Below, piece after piece: positions 35,065 through 43,135 of a stretch of DNA of 64,000 bases. This stretch comes from RGIG6307 sp964424345 (GTDB taxonomy: Bacteria; Bacillota; Clostridia; Lachnospirales; Lachnospiraceae): NCBI GenBank assembly GCA_964424345.1, contig CAYRIK010000005.1, positions 1 to 64,000 of the forward strand, written 5' to 3'. The position numbers were made by a program, and so were the translations under genes. Position 1 is the first letter of the stretch; every line of letters begins with the position of its first letter. Under the pieces are notes generated by a model. That model was not told the DNA's origin. It did not search any database and was given only the letters and a program-made list of their open reading frames with translations.

Positions 35065-35817
35065 TTAAGCTTCTACTGCTACTTCTTCGATATCTGTTGC
35101 TTCTGCTTCTACATCAGCGTCTGTATAAACAGCTTCGCCCTGGTTAGCTTCGATAACAGCGTCTGCCATCTTAGAAACGATTAACTTAACAGCTCTGATA
35201 GCATCATCGTTACCTGGGATGATGTGATCTAATTCTTCTGGATCACAGTTTGTATCACCGATACCGATTAACTTAATACCTAAAGAATGAGCTTCCTGGA
35301 TACAGATTCTTTCCTTCTTAGGATCAACAACAAAGATAGCATCTGGAATTCTGTCCATGTTCTTGATACCGCCAAGGTTCTTCTCTAACTTTTCCCATTC
35401 CTTCTTTAATTCGATAACTTCCTTCTTTGGTAATACATCGAATGTACCATCTTCTGCCATTGTTTCGATTGCTTTTAATCTTGCAATACGGCTCTGGATT
35501 GTCTTGAAGTTTGTAAGCATACCGCCTAACCATCTTTCATTTACATAGAACATACCGCAACGTTCAGCTTCTGTCTTAACAGCGTCCTGAGCCTGCTTCT
35601 TTGTACCTACGAAAAGGATTGTGCCGCCTTCTGCAGCGATGTCAGCGATTGCCTTGTAAGCTTCGTCAACCTTACCTACAGACTTCTGTAAGTCGATGAT
35701 ATGAATACCATTTCTTTCTGTGAAGATGTATGGAGCCATCTTAGGGTTCCATCTTCTTGTCTGATGTCCGAAATGAACACCTGCTTCTAATAACTGTTTC
35801 ATTGAAATAACGCTCAT
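35065..35817 (-). CDS. rpsB: 30S ribosomal protein S2
   Basis: The 250-aa small-subunit protein S2 has the family signatures VHFGHQTRRWNPKM near the start, GTKKQAQDAV, and WLGGMLTNFKTI; the acidic C-terminal tail is typical. GGAGG site before the ATG. The gene has a leader of about 125 nt with potential secondary structure and a clear promoter. Confidence 0.97.
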   Translation of the reverse strand: MSVISMKQLLEAGVHFGHQTRRWNPKMAPYIFTERNGIHIIDLQKSVGKVDEAYKAIADIAAEGGTILFVGTKKQAQDAVKTEAERCGMFYVNERWLGGMLTNFKTIQSRIARLKAIETMAEDGTFDVLPKKEVIELKKEWEKLEKNLGGIKNMDRIPDAIFVVDPKKERICIQEAHSLGIKLIGIGDTNCDPEELDHIIPGNDDAIRAVKLIVSKMADAVIEANQGEAVYTDADVEAEATDIEEVAVEA

Positions 35818-35945
35818 GATTTACCTCCATTTGGTTTGAACTTCCGTCATATCTTTTCCGCCGCACAAGCGTCTATGCGGTTAACTCCCTCACCACCTGC
35901 AATGCAGCACCAGCGAGAAATCGATATGCGTGATTTTTTTACAAC
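35818..35945 (-). promoter_or_regulatory. Structured 5' leader of rpsB
   Basis: The leader between promoter and start codon is unusually GC-rich for the window and has nested dyads: CCGCA/TGCGG around 35860-35880 and CTGC/GCAG around 35908-35918. S2 and several other ribosomal proteins in Firmicutes are autoregulated through leader RNAs; whether this is such an element is inference, since no family match could be run. Confidence 0.45.
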
Positions 35946-35951
35946 GTTTGG

Positions 35952-35980
35952 ATTGTAACATAAAACCACCCATTTTGCAA
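35952..35980 (-). promoter_or_regulatory. rpsB promoter
   Basis: TTGCAA (35975-35980) and TACAAT (35952-35957) on the minus strand with a 17-bp spacer; nearly identical to the gap promoter boxes. Confidence 0.75.
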
Positions 35981-36095
35981 TAGATGGTTTGGAATTTTAT
36001 GATTTATAATTGTATTTTTTAAAATACACGATGATTTTCTTGATATAGAACCATTTCCTTAGTTTATCAACAGTTCTAATTGCTTACGATTATAC

Positions 36096-36265
36096 TTACT
36101 GAAGTATATTCATAATTAACTCTAAATCTTTATTTACTAAAGAACTTTTTTGATCAACATCTTTTCGGACTAATATAAATCCATCATAATTGTTTATAAG
36201 CTGATATAATATTACTTTATCATTTCCGTTTTCAAAATAGAATTTATTTATTCATCCGAAATCAT
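36096..36265 (-). pseudogene. Possible remnant of a small unknown gene
   Basis: Within the 547-bp rpsB/groEL gap one minus-strand frame stays open for 51 codons ending at 36096 and reads like protein (it contains QLINNYDGFILVRKD), but it has no start codon. An ATG at 36265 begins MISDE in another frame and stops; a single base shift would join the two. No ribosome site is visible. I do not recognise the family. It may be a decayed gene or a chance frame in AT-rich DNA. Confidence 0.25.
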
Positions 36266-36303
36266 TTTATCACATTTCACATTTTTTCAATATCATACTA
36301 ATA

Positions 36304-36341
36304 AAAAAGGCTTGTTCACACAAGTATGAACAAGCCTTTTA
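36304..36341 (-). terminator. Terminator after groEL
   Basis: Perfect 14-bp stem AAAAGGCTTGTTCA/TGAACAAGCCTTTT (36305-36318, 36327-36340), 8-nt loop, T-run on the minus strand, 24 bp past the groEL stop. Confidence 0.9.
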
Positions 36342-36364
36342 CTCTATTTTCCTCTGCTTTTCTG

Positions 36365-37975
36365 TTACATCATTGGCTGCTGTGGCATCTGAGGAGTTTC
36401 TTCCTTAATGTTTGCAACAACGCTTTCTGTTGTAAGAAGTGTGCTTGCAACGCTTGTTGCATTCTGTAATGCACTTCTTGTAACCTTTGCAGGATCAAGG
36501 ATGCCTGCATCAATCATATCTACATAAGTTTCTTTTAATGCATCAAATCCTACGCCAACTTCAGACTCACGAACCTTATTGATGATTACACTGCCTTCTA
36601 AGCCTGCATTGTATGCAATGTGGTATAAAGGAGCTTCTAAAGCCTTTAATACAATCTTAGCACCAGTCTTTTCATCGCCTTCTAATGTTTCTGCTAAAGC
36701 TGCTACTTTCTTAGATGCGTGAATGTATGCACTACCACCACCAGATACTACGCCTTCTTCTACTGCTGCACGAGTTGCTGCAAGAGCATCTTCCATACGA
36801 AGTTTTGCTTCTTTCATTTCAGGTTCTGTTGCTGCACCTACACGAATTACTGCAACACCACCGGATAATTTAGCAAGACGTTCCTGTAATTTTTCTTTAT
36901 CAAATTCAGAAGTTGTTTCTTCGATCTGAAGCTGAATCTGAGAAATTCTTGCATTGATTTCATTCTGATCACCAGCACCATCTACGATAACTGTATTTTC
37001 CTTCTGAACCTTTACACTCTTTGCACGACCAAGCATATTAAGTGTTGCTTCTTTCAAATCAAGACCAAGTTCTTCGCTGATTACTGTACCGCCTGTTAAA
37101 ATAGCGATATCCTGAAGCATTGCTTTACGTCTGTCACCAAATCCAGGAGCTTTTACTGCAACAACGCCGAATGTACCACGAAGTTTATTTACGATCAATG
37201 TAGTAAGTGCTTCACCTTCTACATCTTCTGCAATGATGAGTAATTTTGCACCGCTCTGAACGATCTGCTCTAATAATGGTAAGATTTCCTGAATATTAGA
37301 AATCTTCTTGTCTGTAATTAAAATATATGGATTTTCCAAAACAGCTTCCATCTTGTCCATATCTGTTGCCATATATGCAGAGATATAACCTCTGTCAAAC
37401 TGCATACCTTCTACAAGATCTAATTCTGTCTGCATTGTCTTGGATTCTTCGATAGTAATAACACCATTTCCGCTTACTTTTTCCATAGCATCTGCTACTA
37501 ACTGACCTACTTCATCATCACCAGCTGAAATAGCTGCTACTCTTGCAATCTGATCTTTACCATTTACGCGTGCGCTCATATCTTTGATTGCTTCTACTGC
37601 ACAATCAGTTGCTTTTTTCATACCTTTTCTAAGGATAATAGGATTTGCTCCTGCTGCAAGGTTTCTCATACCTGCATTGATCATTGCCTGAGCTAAAACT
37701 GTAGCTGTAGTTGTACCGTCACCTGCTACATCATTTGTCTTATTAGCAACTTCCTTTACAAGCTGTGCACCCATATTTTCAAAAGCATCTTCTAATTCGA
37801 TTTCTTTTGCAATTGTAACACCATCGTTTGTGATCAATGGAGCACCGTATGTTTTATCTAATGCTACGTTACGTCCCTTAGGTCCAATTGTAACTCTTAC
37901 AGTATTTGCTAATTTATTTACGCCTTCTTCTAAAGCGGCTCTGGCTTCTGCACCATATTTGATTTCTTTTGCCAT
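36365..37975 (-). CDS. groEL: Chaperonin GroEL
   Basis: The 60-kDa chaperonin subunit that folds proteins in an ATP-driven double ring with GroES. Motifs include GPKGRNVALDK and NDGVTIAKEIELED near the start, VAGDGTTTATVLAQ, and the apical and equatorial domains to a PQMPQQPMM tail that replaces the GGM repeats of Gram-negatives. True start is ATG 37975 (MAKEIKYG, 536 aa) with AGGAGG upstream; seven earlier codons are spurious. It follows groES by 24 bp and is under CIRCE control. Confidence 0.98.
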   Translation of the reverse strand: MAKEIKYGAEARAALEEGVNKLANTVRVTIGPKGRNVALDKTYGAPLITNDGVTIAKEIELEDAFENMGAQLVKEVANKTNDVAGDGTTTATVLAQAMINAGMRNLAAGANPIILRKGMKKATDCAVEAIKDMSARVNGKDQIARVAAISAGDDEVGQLVADAMEKVSGNGVITIEESKTMQTELDLVEGMQFDRGYISAYMATDMDKMEAVLENPYILITDKKISNIQEILPLLEQIVQSGAKLLIIAEDVEGEALTTLIVNKLRGTFGVVAVKAPGFGDRRKAMLQDIAILTGGTVISEELGLDLKEATLNMLGRAKSVKVQKENTVIVDGAGDQNEINARISQIQLQIEETTSEFDKEKLQERLAKLSGGVAVIRVGAATEPEMKEAKLRMEDALAATRAAVEEGVVSGGGSAYIHASKKVAALAETLEGDEKTGAKIVLKALEAPLYHIAYNAGLEGSVIINKVRESEVGVGFDALKETYVDMIDAGILDPAKVTRSALQNATSVASTLLTTESVVANIKEETPQMPQQPMM

Positions 37976-37999
37976 GACTAAAAATCCTCCTGCCAAAAA

Positions 38000-38272
38000 T
38001 TATTTCAGAATTGCTAAAATATCACTCTGCTTTACAATAATGTATTCTACATTATCTACTTTTACTTCTGTACCTGAATACTTAGAGTAAATAACCTGAT
38101 CGCCTACTGCAACTTCCATTTTTACTTCTTCTGTTCCTGGTCCAACAGCAATAACTTCTGCCTGCTGTGGTTTTTCTTTATTCTGGCCTGGTAAAACAAT
38201 GCCTGATTTTGTGGTTTCTTCTGCAACAAGCTGCTTTAATACAACTCTGTCACCTAATGGTACTAATGTCAT
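38000..38272 (-). CDS. groES: Co-chaperonin GroES
   Basis: The 90-aa lid of the GroEL chamber. It begins with LVPLGDRVVLKQLVAEE and has the mobile-loop region TTKSGIVLPGQN (about 21-32) and the roof and core strands ending EYIIVKQSDILAIL. It is first in the groES-groEL operon. AGGAGG lies before the ATG. Regulated by HrcA through the CIRCE element at 38320-38346. Confidence 0.98.
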   Translation of the reverse strand: MTLVPLGDRVVLKQLVAEETTKSGIVLPGQNKEKPQQAEVIAVGPGTEEVKMEVAVGDQVIYSKYSGTEVKVDNVEYIIVKQSDILAILK

Positions 38273-38319
38273 GATAAAACCTCCTAGTTATATAAAAACT
38301 TTTATAGCTTTTGTAATCA

Positions 38320-38346
38320 TTAGCACTCAACCTTTTCGAGTGCTAA
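38320..38346 (-). promoter_or_regulatory. CIRCE heat-shock operator
   Basis: Perfect inverted repeat TTAGCACTC-N9-GAGTGCTAA, the consensus HrcA binding site, about 50 bp before groES and overlapping the expected transcription start. It predicts derepression of groESL on heat shock. Confidence 0.97.
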
Positions 38347-38347
38347 T

Positions 38348-38378
38348 ACTATATTAGTACATTTTTCCAAAAATGCAA
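38348..38378 (-). promoter_or_regulatory. groESL promoter
   Basis: TTGCAT (38373-38378) on the minus strand, with TAATAT 16 bp downstream (38351-38356) or TATAGT 19 bp downstream (38348-38353) as the -10 box, directly before CIRCE. Confidence 0.55.
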
Positions 38379-38445
38379 GCGATATTTTTACATTTAATAA
38401 TATTTTTAGAATTTTAATCATTTGTAAATATCAAATATCAAACGT

Positions 38446-38814
38446 TTATTTTTCATTCGTAATCTGATCACTTAATGTTATAATCTGATCTGCATATTTT
38501 TTTCTTCTGGAAGAAAGCATCTTTTTATAGATTGGATAATTTAAGATTGCCATAAGCATACCGATTACCCCAATGATAATTCCTGTCTGCATGATATCTT
38601 CTACACCCAATACACTTCCGATATCTGTCATAATTAAACTCATACCGCTTCCCATAATAAGTGCTGCTATTGTACCAAAGGTATAAGCAAATACGTTTAC
38701 AGGACGTTTTACCTTTGCATCTAATTTCTTTAATGCATCTAACTGTGTATGTTCCTTTTCTGTATACTGTGTACGAATTTTTTCTACGAGAAATTCCTGA
38801 TCTTTTCTATTCAT
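38446..38814 (-). CDS. Small two-helix membrane protein, unknown
   Basis: A 122-aa protein with a charged N-terminal stretch (1-40), two hydrophobic helices (about 42-62 and 72-95) and a basic then polar C-terminus. The Gly/Met-rich first helix ends near GSGMSLIMTD. Relatives are common in Lachnospiraceae without known function. It lies 11 bp after the 71-aa gene, so both are likely one transcript. It has an AGGAGT-like site. Confidence 0.6.
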   Translation of the reverse strand: MNRKDQEFLVEKIRTQYTEKEHTQLDALKKLDAKVKRPVNVFAYTFGTIAALIMGSGMSLIMTDIGSVLGVEDIMQTGIIIGVIGMLMAILNYPIYKKMLSSRRKKYADQIITLSDQITNEK

Positions 38815-38825
38815 AATGCCTACTC

Positions 38826-39041
38826 CTATCTTTCACCTTTCAATCTTTTCTTTGCTTCTTCTACTGTTTCACCTTCTTTTGCAAAAAGTTTTTCTACACA
38901 TGTATCTGTTACTTTCTCAAATCCATCTACTGCACCGTTTTCTACTTTTTTATAAGTGCCTACTACATGGTCTTCTACTTTTTTGTAGCCATCTACAACT
39001 ACTTTTGCAATTTTTTCATTTACTTCTACGAACTTTGTCAT
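38826..39041 (-). CDS. Small charged helical protein, unknown
   Basis: A 71-aa, Lys/Glu/Val-rich protein, probably all helix, with a repeated pattern (GYKKVEDHVVGTYKKVENGAVDGFEKV) of about 11 residues, an amphipathic repeat typical of surface-binding helices. I start at ATG 39041, 9 bp after GGAG; a closer ATG at 39050 abuts the site. Followed after 11 bp by the two-helix membrane protein, with which it probably works. Function unknown. Confidence 0.65.
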   Translation of the reverse strand: MTKFVEVNEKIAKVVVDGYKKVEDHVVGTYKKVENGAVDGFEKVTDTCVEKLFAKEGETVEEAKKRLKGER

Positions 39042-39155
39042 ATAAAGCATCTCCTTTTTTGATTATGTCGCTATTGTAGTAGGAATGTATTTGAGATTTT
39101 TTTCTGAAATGTTTCTGAAATGTTAAAAATACAAATATTTTATACATTTGATTTA

Positions 39156-39368
39156 TTATGCTTCTCTTTCTTCTCCCAAAAAGAAAACTGCTGCCGTTTC
39201 AGGGCCACAATGAGCTGCTATAATCGTTCCAATATCAAAACCAAGAATTTCTTTTATATTTGTAAATTGTGCCATTACAGCCTTTTTTACCGCTTCTGCA
39301 TCTTCTTTTTTACACTTAGAATGAGAAAGAAAATATTTTCCAGAATAATGTCTTTCTAGAAAATAATA
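39156..39368 (-). pseudogene. degV-like gene remnant (C-terminal fragment)
   Basis: An open frame of 70 codons without start codon encodes the C-terminal end of a DegV-family fatty-acid-binding protein: QFTNIKEILGFDIGTIIAAH followed by CGPETAAVFFLGEE matches the usual closing IGAHTGPGTVAxFF pattern. The roughly 200 N-terminal residues are missing; an in-frame TGA precedes the fragment, and the GH31 promoter occupies the space where they should be. It is evidence of a deletion between the small-protein operon and the GH31 gene. Confidence 0.75.
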
Positions 39369-39380
39369 TCAGAAAATCCA

Positions 39381-39409
39381 TTGCTTATTTTCTTTACTAC
39401 AAGTATAAT
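39381..39409 (+). promoter_or_regulatory. GH31 promoter
   Basis: TTGCTT (39381-39386) and TATAAT (39404-39409) with 17-bp spacer. Just downstream, GATAAGG (39416-39422) and CCTTATC (39432-39438) form a dyad that could be an operator for a sugar-responsive repressor or a 5' hairpin. Confidence 0.65.
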
Positions 39410-39468
39410 TATACTGATAAGGAGTTATACACCTTATCAAATATATCAAAAGATTGGATGAAAAAATC

Positions 39469-41685
39469 ATGATGAAATTTGAAACTGCATTTGAAGACAA
39501 AACATTGCAGCTTTCTGTTTATGCGGAAAATATTGTCCGCATCAGAATCAGCAAAGATTTTGAGCCTACTTTATTAGAGCGCTATAAAATCTACCATGAG
39601 CCTGAGCAAACAGGTGAAGTAATAGAACATGGTGTCCGCACTGGAAATCTTTCTGTTACATATAAAGATGGTAAAATCAACTTCTCTTCCAATAAATTCA
39701 GCAGAAGTATTGATTTAGACAACTCCAACGTTGCTCATGTAAAAGAATACATGAACAAAGAACTTAACGAGTTTCACGATGAACATGTTGTTATCATCGG
39801 TTCTGAAGATGAAGAACAATTAGAAGCAAAGACCGCAGAATTCCAGTTTGATCCAAAATACTTTACAATCCATACAGATAAAGATACCTTCTATGGTCTT
39901 GGCGAAAGCAATACTGACCGTTTGATCTTAAATGGTAAAGTATATCGTGAACGTGTCGTTTACACTAAATATGAAATTCCTGTTCCTTACTTAATGACTC
40001 CAAGCGGTTATGGTATTTTAGCAAATACTTCTTTCTGGCATGGTATTGATGTTTGTGCAAAACAGGATGATCAGATTGTATGGTATTTACCTCAGGGTGA
40101 TATTGACTTTATGATTTTTGCAGGCGATGATATGCGTGCTTTATTAGAGCGTTATACCTATTTAACAGGACGTCCTGCATTACTTCCTAAGTGGGCATAT
40201 GGTCTTACCTTTATCGAGCATTGTCAGGCAAGAGAATTTGATGTATTAAACGATGCAAGATTATTCCGTCAGTACGAACTTCCTTGTAGTGCTATCAGTT
40301 TAGAGCCAGGCTGGACAAGAGTTCGTTATGATTATTCTACAAATAAAATTTGGAACAGAGATCGTTTCTATGTAAACGACTGGCAGCGTTCTGACAAACC
40401 AAACCCAAGCTTTTTCAGTTCTGCTTTAAAGCGTTATGGTTTTAAACTTCACGCATGGATGTGCTGTTATTTTGACTTCACTGCAAATGAAGAACGTCTT
40501 GCAGGCAATACAGAATGTGCTCCTGAGGTTCCTGCTTTCTTTGATCATTTACGTCAGTTCTGTAATGATGGTATTGACTCTTTCAAAGTAGATCCAAACC
40601 GTATGGTAGATACTTCCGATGAAACTAAAATTTATTCTAACGGAAGAACTGAAGCTGAAGTACACAGCTTACATCAGACATTAATCGTAAAAGAAATGTG
40701 GAATGGTGCAAAGAGTCAGCGTGGAAATGTACGTCCTATGCATCATTATTGCGGTGGTTTCACAGGTACACATGCTTATACTGCTACAAATACAGGTGAT
40801 ACCGGTGGTGGTTTAAACACATTAGCTTGGACATTAAATACTGGTCTTTCCGGCTTCTCTAACGTAACTTGTGATATGAATATCTTTGATCCACAGGGTA
40901 TTCACTATGCATTCTTTACAGGATGGTGTCAGTTAAACTCTTGGGCTGGCTTTGAACATCCATGGTGGGCTGGTGATAAGAACTTTGAATTCTTTAAATT
41001 CTATGACATCATGCGTTATGCATTAATGCCATATATCTACAACCATTCTATCGAAGCTAACATGACTGGTACTCCAATTTGTCGTGCACTTCCACTGATG
41101 TACAAGGACGAAGCTGCTAGCAACTTAATCAACGAATTTATGTTTGGAGATTACTTACTAGTTGGTGCTTTCTCTGACAAGATTTATTTACCAGAAGGTT
41201 ATACATGGTATGACGCTTGGACTGGCAAGGCTTACGAAGGTGGTCAGGAAATCACTCCTGTTATCCCTGAAAATCGTGGTGGTATGCTCTTTATCCGCAA
41301 TGGTGCTATCATTCCTACAGAAGCTCCAAAGCAGTTTGAAGACAATGTAGATACTGCAAACTTAATCTTAAATCTCTATCCATGTGGAAAGAGCTCTTAC
41401 ACATTACGCGAAGACGATGGTGTTACTTTCGATTACGAACATGGCGACAGAGCTGTTACAGAATTTACAATGGAAGACAATGGCACAACTTGTGTAATCA
41501 CAATTGGTGACCGTACTGGTTCTTTCAAGAATATGACTGCAAACAGAACATACTCTGCAAATGTTCACCTCGACAAAGCTCCTGCAAGCGTAAAAGTAGA
41601 TGGCACTGATGTTGCATTCACTTATGCTGACAACTTTGCAAACTTTGAAATTGGTACAGGCAAACTTGTTGAAATCGTATACTAA
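39469..41685 (+). CDS. Glycoside hydrolase family 31 alpha-glycosidase
   Basis: Intracellular (no signal peptide) retaining alpha-glucosidase or alpha-xylosidase of 738 aa. An N-terminal beta-sandwich spans about 1-215, the (beta/alpha)8 barrel about 220-560, then C-terminal beta domains. The likely nucleophile Asp is in SFKVDPNRMVD and the acid/base Asp in NTGDTGGG. The nucleophile loop differs from both the WIDMNE of alpha-glucosidases and the KTDFGE of YicI-type alpha-xylosidases, so the substrate is open. The start is uncertain: TTG 39454, ATG 39469 (chosen, with GGAT upstream) or ATG 39472. It is monocistronic. Confidence 0.88.
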   Translation: MMKFETAFEDKTLQLSVYAENIVRIRISKDFEPTLLERYKIYHEPEQTGEVIEHGVRTGNLSVTYKDGKINFSSNKFSRSIDLDNSNVAHVKEYMNKELNEFHDEHVVIIGSEDEEQLEAKTAEFQFDPKYFTIHTDKDTFYGLGESNTDRLILNGKVYRERVVYTKYEIPVPYLMTPSGYGILANTSFWHGIDVCAKQDDQIVWYLPQGDIDFMIFAGDDMRALLERYTYLTGRPALLPKWAYGLTFIEHCQAREFDVLNDARLFRQYELPCSAISLEPGWTRVRYDYSTNKIWNRDRFYVNDWQRSDKPNPSFFSSALKRYGFKLHAWMCCYFDFTANEERLAGNTECAPEVPAFFDHLRQFCNDGIDSFKVDPNRMVDTSDETKIYSNGRTEAEVHSLHQTLIVKEMWNGAKSQRGNVRPMHHYCGGFTGTHAYTATNTGDTGGGLNTLAWTLNTGLSGFSNVTCDMNIFDPQGIHYAFFTGWCQLNSWAGFEHPWWAGDKNFEFFKFYDIMRYALMPYIYNHSIEANMTGTPICRALPLMYKDEAASNLINEFMFGDYLLVGAFSDKIYLPEGYTWYDAWTGKAYEGGQEITPVIPENRGGMLFIRNGAIIPTEAPKQFEDNVDTANLILNLYPCGKSSYTLREDDGVTFDYEHGDRAVTEFTMEDNGTTCVITIGDRTGSFKNMTANRTYSANVHLDKAPASVKVDGTDVAFTYADNFANFEIGTGKLVEIVY

Positions 41686-41750
41686 TCGTTATTACTGATT
41701 TTATAGTATATCAAATAGAACTTATTATAATATAACGCTCTATACATACA

Positions 41751-41793
41751 AAAAGCTGACGAAACAATATCATACTGTTTCGTCAGCTTTTCT
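41751..41793. terminator. Bidirectional terminator after GH31
   Basis: Perfect 16-bp stem (41751-41766 with 41776-41791), 9-nt loop, A-run and T-run flanks. It serves the GH31 transcript and the convergent C39-like operon, whose last stop is 23 bp away. Confidence 0.9.
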
Positions 41794-41813
41794 TCGTTAA
41801 AACGAAAAACCAT

Positions 41814-42491
41814 TTAATATCGAATTTCTAAATAACCTAACAACTTACTCTTATCATATTCGTTGAGTAAACCAAGTGTAGGATCATAAAATTTTCCTTT
41901 ATAATGGATCAGATAATGACTGAATCTTCCAAGCTTTTCCATCATAATACAACATTCTGGAATTTTTCCATCTGGTCTTGCTGTATAATAAATAATCTCA
42001 CTATGATCTATGCCATAGTAATTTAATGCTGAAATCATACGTCCCATCGTTCCTTGCCATTCACGACATCCCATAACGTCAATTACTTCCTGAATGGTAA
42101 CACCTGCAAGCATTGCTACAACTGCCTGTCCGCAAAGTCCATCGTTTGGCTGACGGATTAAAGTAATTCCTTCAGAAATATCTCTGATTGGATGTTCTAC
42201 AGAATATGGACTATTTTGACTAATCTTAATAAGGGAACCATTTACGTTTAATAATACGTTATGCTCCACTAAAAGATCTACTCCTTCTAGTTCCTCTGCA
42301 GTTAAATGAACTTCATAATTACTGCCTCCATTAACAGGCAACAGTTCACACGCAATGATAATGTCATTATCCAGCACGATATCGGCCTTTATCACATCTC
42401 TTTGTTTGCACACTTCCCAAACATTAAATGGAATATGAATAAATCCACTGCCTTCTCTGACTTCTATTTTACTTTTAAAAAAGTAACGCAT
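41814..42491 (-). CDS. DUF1905-like barrel fused to a C39/papain-like cysteine peptidase domain
   Basis: A 225-aa cytoplasmic protein with two parts. Residues 1-100 form a beta-rich barrel-like region (FIHIPFNVWEVCKQRDVIKA, then ELLPVNGGSNYEVHLTAEEL) recalling DUF1905. Residues 110-225 look like a C39-type peptidase fold: Q114 and C120 in RQPNDGLCGQA as oxyanion Gln and nucleophile, H192 in FSHYLIHYKGK, and D203 in FYDPTLG. There is no signal peptide and no ABC ATPase, so it is not a bacteriocin exporter. It is last in the GT2-glf-kinase-like operon. Function unknown; the catalytic triad is inferred from spacing. Confidence 0.6.
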   Translation of the reverse strand: MRYFFKSKIEVREGSGFIHIPFNVWEVCKQRDVIKADIVLDNDIIIACELLPVNGGSNYEVHLTAEELEGVDLLVEHNVLLNVNGSLIKISQNSPYSVEHPIRDISEGITLIRQPNDGLCGQAVVAMLAGVTIQEVIDVMGCREWQGTMGRMISALNYYGIDHSEIIYYTARPDGKIPECCIMMEKLGRFSHYLIHYKGKFYDPTLGLLNEYDKSKLLGYLEIRY

Positions 42492-42509
42492 TACCGCACC
42501 TCCTAAGGC

Positions 42510-43112
42510 CTAATCTTCTTTTGCCTTTAACTCTACCAAATGTGCGATCATTTCTACACACTCTTCCAGACTGATCGTACTTCTGTTTAAGATTAAATCT
42601 TTGCCTTTACCATGTTCCCAATTTCCATTTGAATAATAAGTATAGAAATTATTTCTGCTCTGATCCATCTTTCGTACTACTTTTCGTGCTTCTTCTTCTG
42701 TAATCTGGTATTTTTTAGCGATCATTCCTACACGCTTTTCAAATGGTGCATAAATAAATACTTTGATACAATCTGGATCATCTTTCAAGATATAATCTGC
42801 TAAATGACCAATGATAATGCAAGATTCTTTAGATACTTCCTGAATGATGCGTTTTTCTACTTCAAACAATCTGTCCTGTTCTTCACTCACACCTATATTG
42901 TAGCCAAAAATAGGCTTTAAAATACGAGAATTGACTTTTTCATCTGCTGCCTTTACTTTATCTAACTCCATCCCGCTTTCATGTGCAGCTTGTGTTAAAA
43001 TATCTTTATCGTAAAATGGCAATCCAAGTCTTTCTGATAATATCATACCCATTTCATGACCATTTGTACCAAACTCTCTTGCAATCGTAATTACTACTTT
43101 TTTCTTTGACAT
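42510..43112 (-). CDS. Cytidylate kinase-like family protein
   Basis: A 200-aa P-loop-like kinase of the cytidylate-kinase-like group (Pfam PF13189). The N-terminal loop is REFGTNGHEMG in place of the GKS/T Walker A of true cytidylate kinase, and the LGLPFYDKDIL segment follows. The middle holds VFIYAPFEKRV and the lid-like KYQITEEEARKVVRKMD. These proteins are common beside glycan or nucleotide-sugar genes in clostridia; the substrate is not known. It lies 23 bp after glf and 18 bp before the C39-like gene. Confidence 0.85.
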   Translation of the reverse strand: MSKKKVVITIAREFGTNGHEMGMILSERLGLPFYDKDILTQAAHESGMELDKVKAADEKVNSRILKPIFGYNIGVSEEQDRLFEVEKRIIQEVSKESCIIIGHLADYILKDDPDCIKVFIYAPFEKRVGMIAKKYQITEEEARKVVRKMDQSRNNFYTYYSNGNWEHGKGKDLILNRSTISLEECVEMIAHLVELKAKED

Positions 43113-43135
43113 ATAAAACCTCTACTAAATTTATG

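Noticed and set aside
39101..39122. Two tandem copies of an 11-mer
   Set aside because: Only two copies in AT-rich DNA; no flanking structure to suggest function.
41814..42491. Bacteriocin-exporter C39 peptidase
   Set aside because: No ABC transporter parts and no peptide gene nearby.
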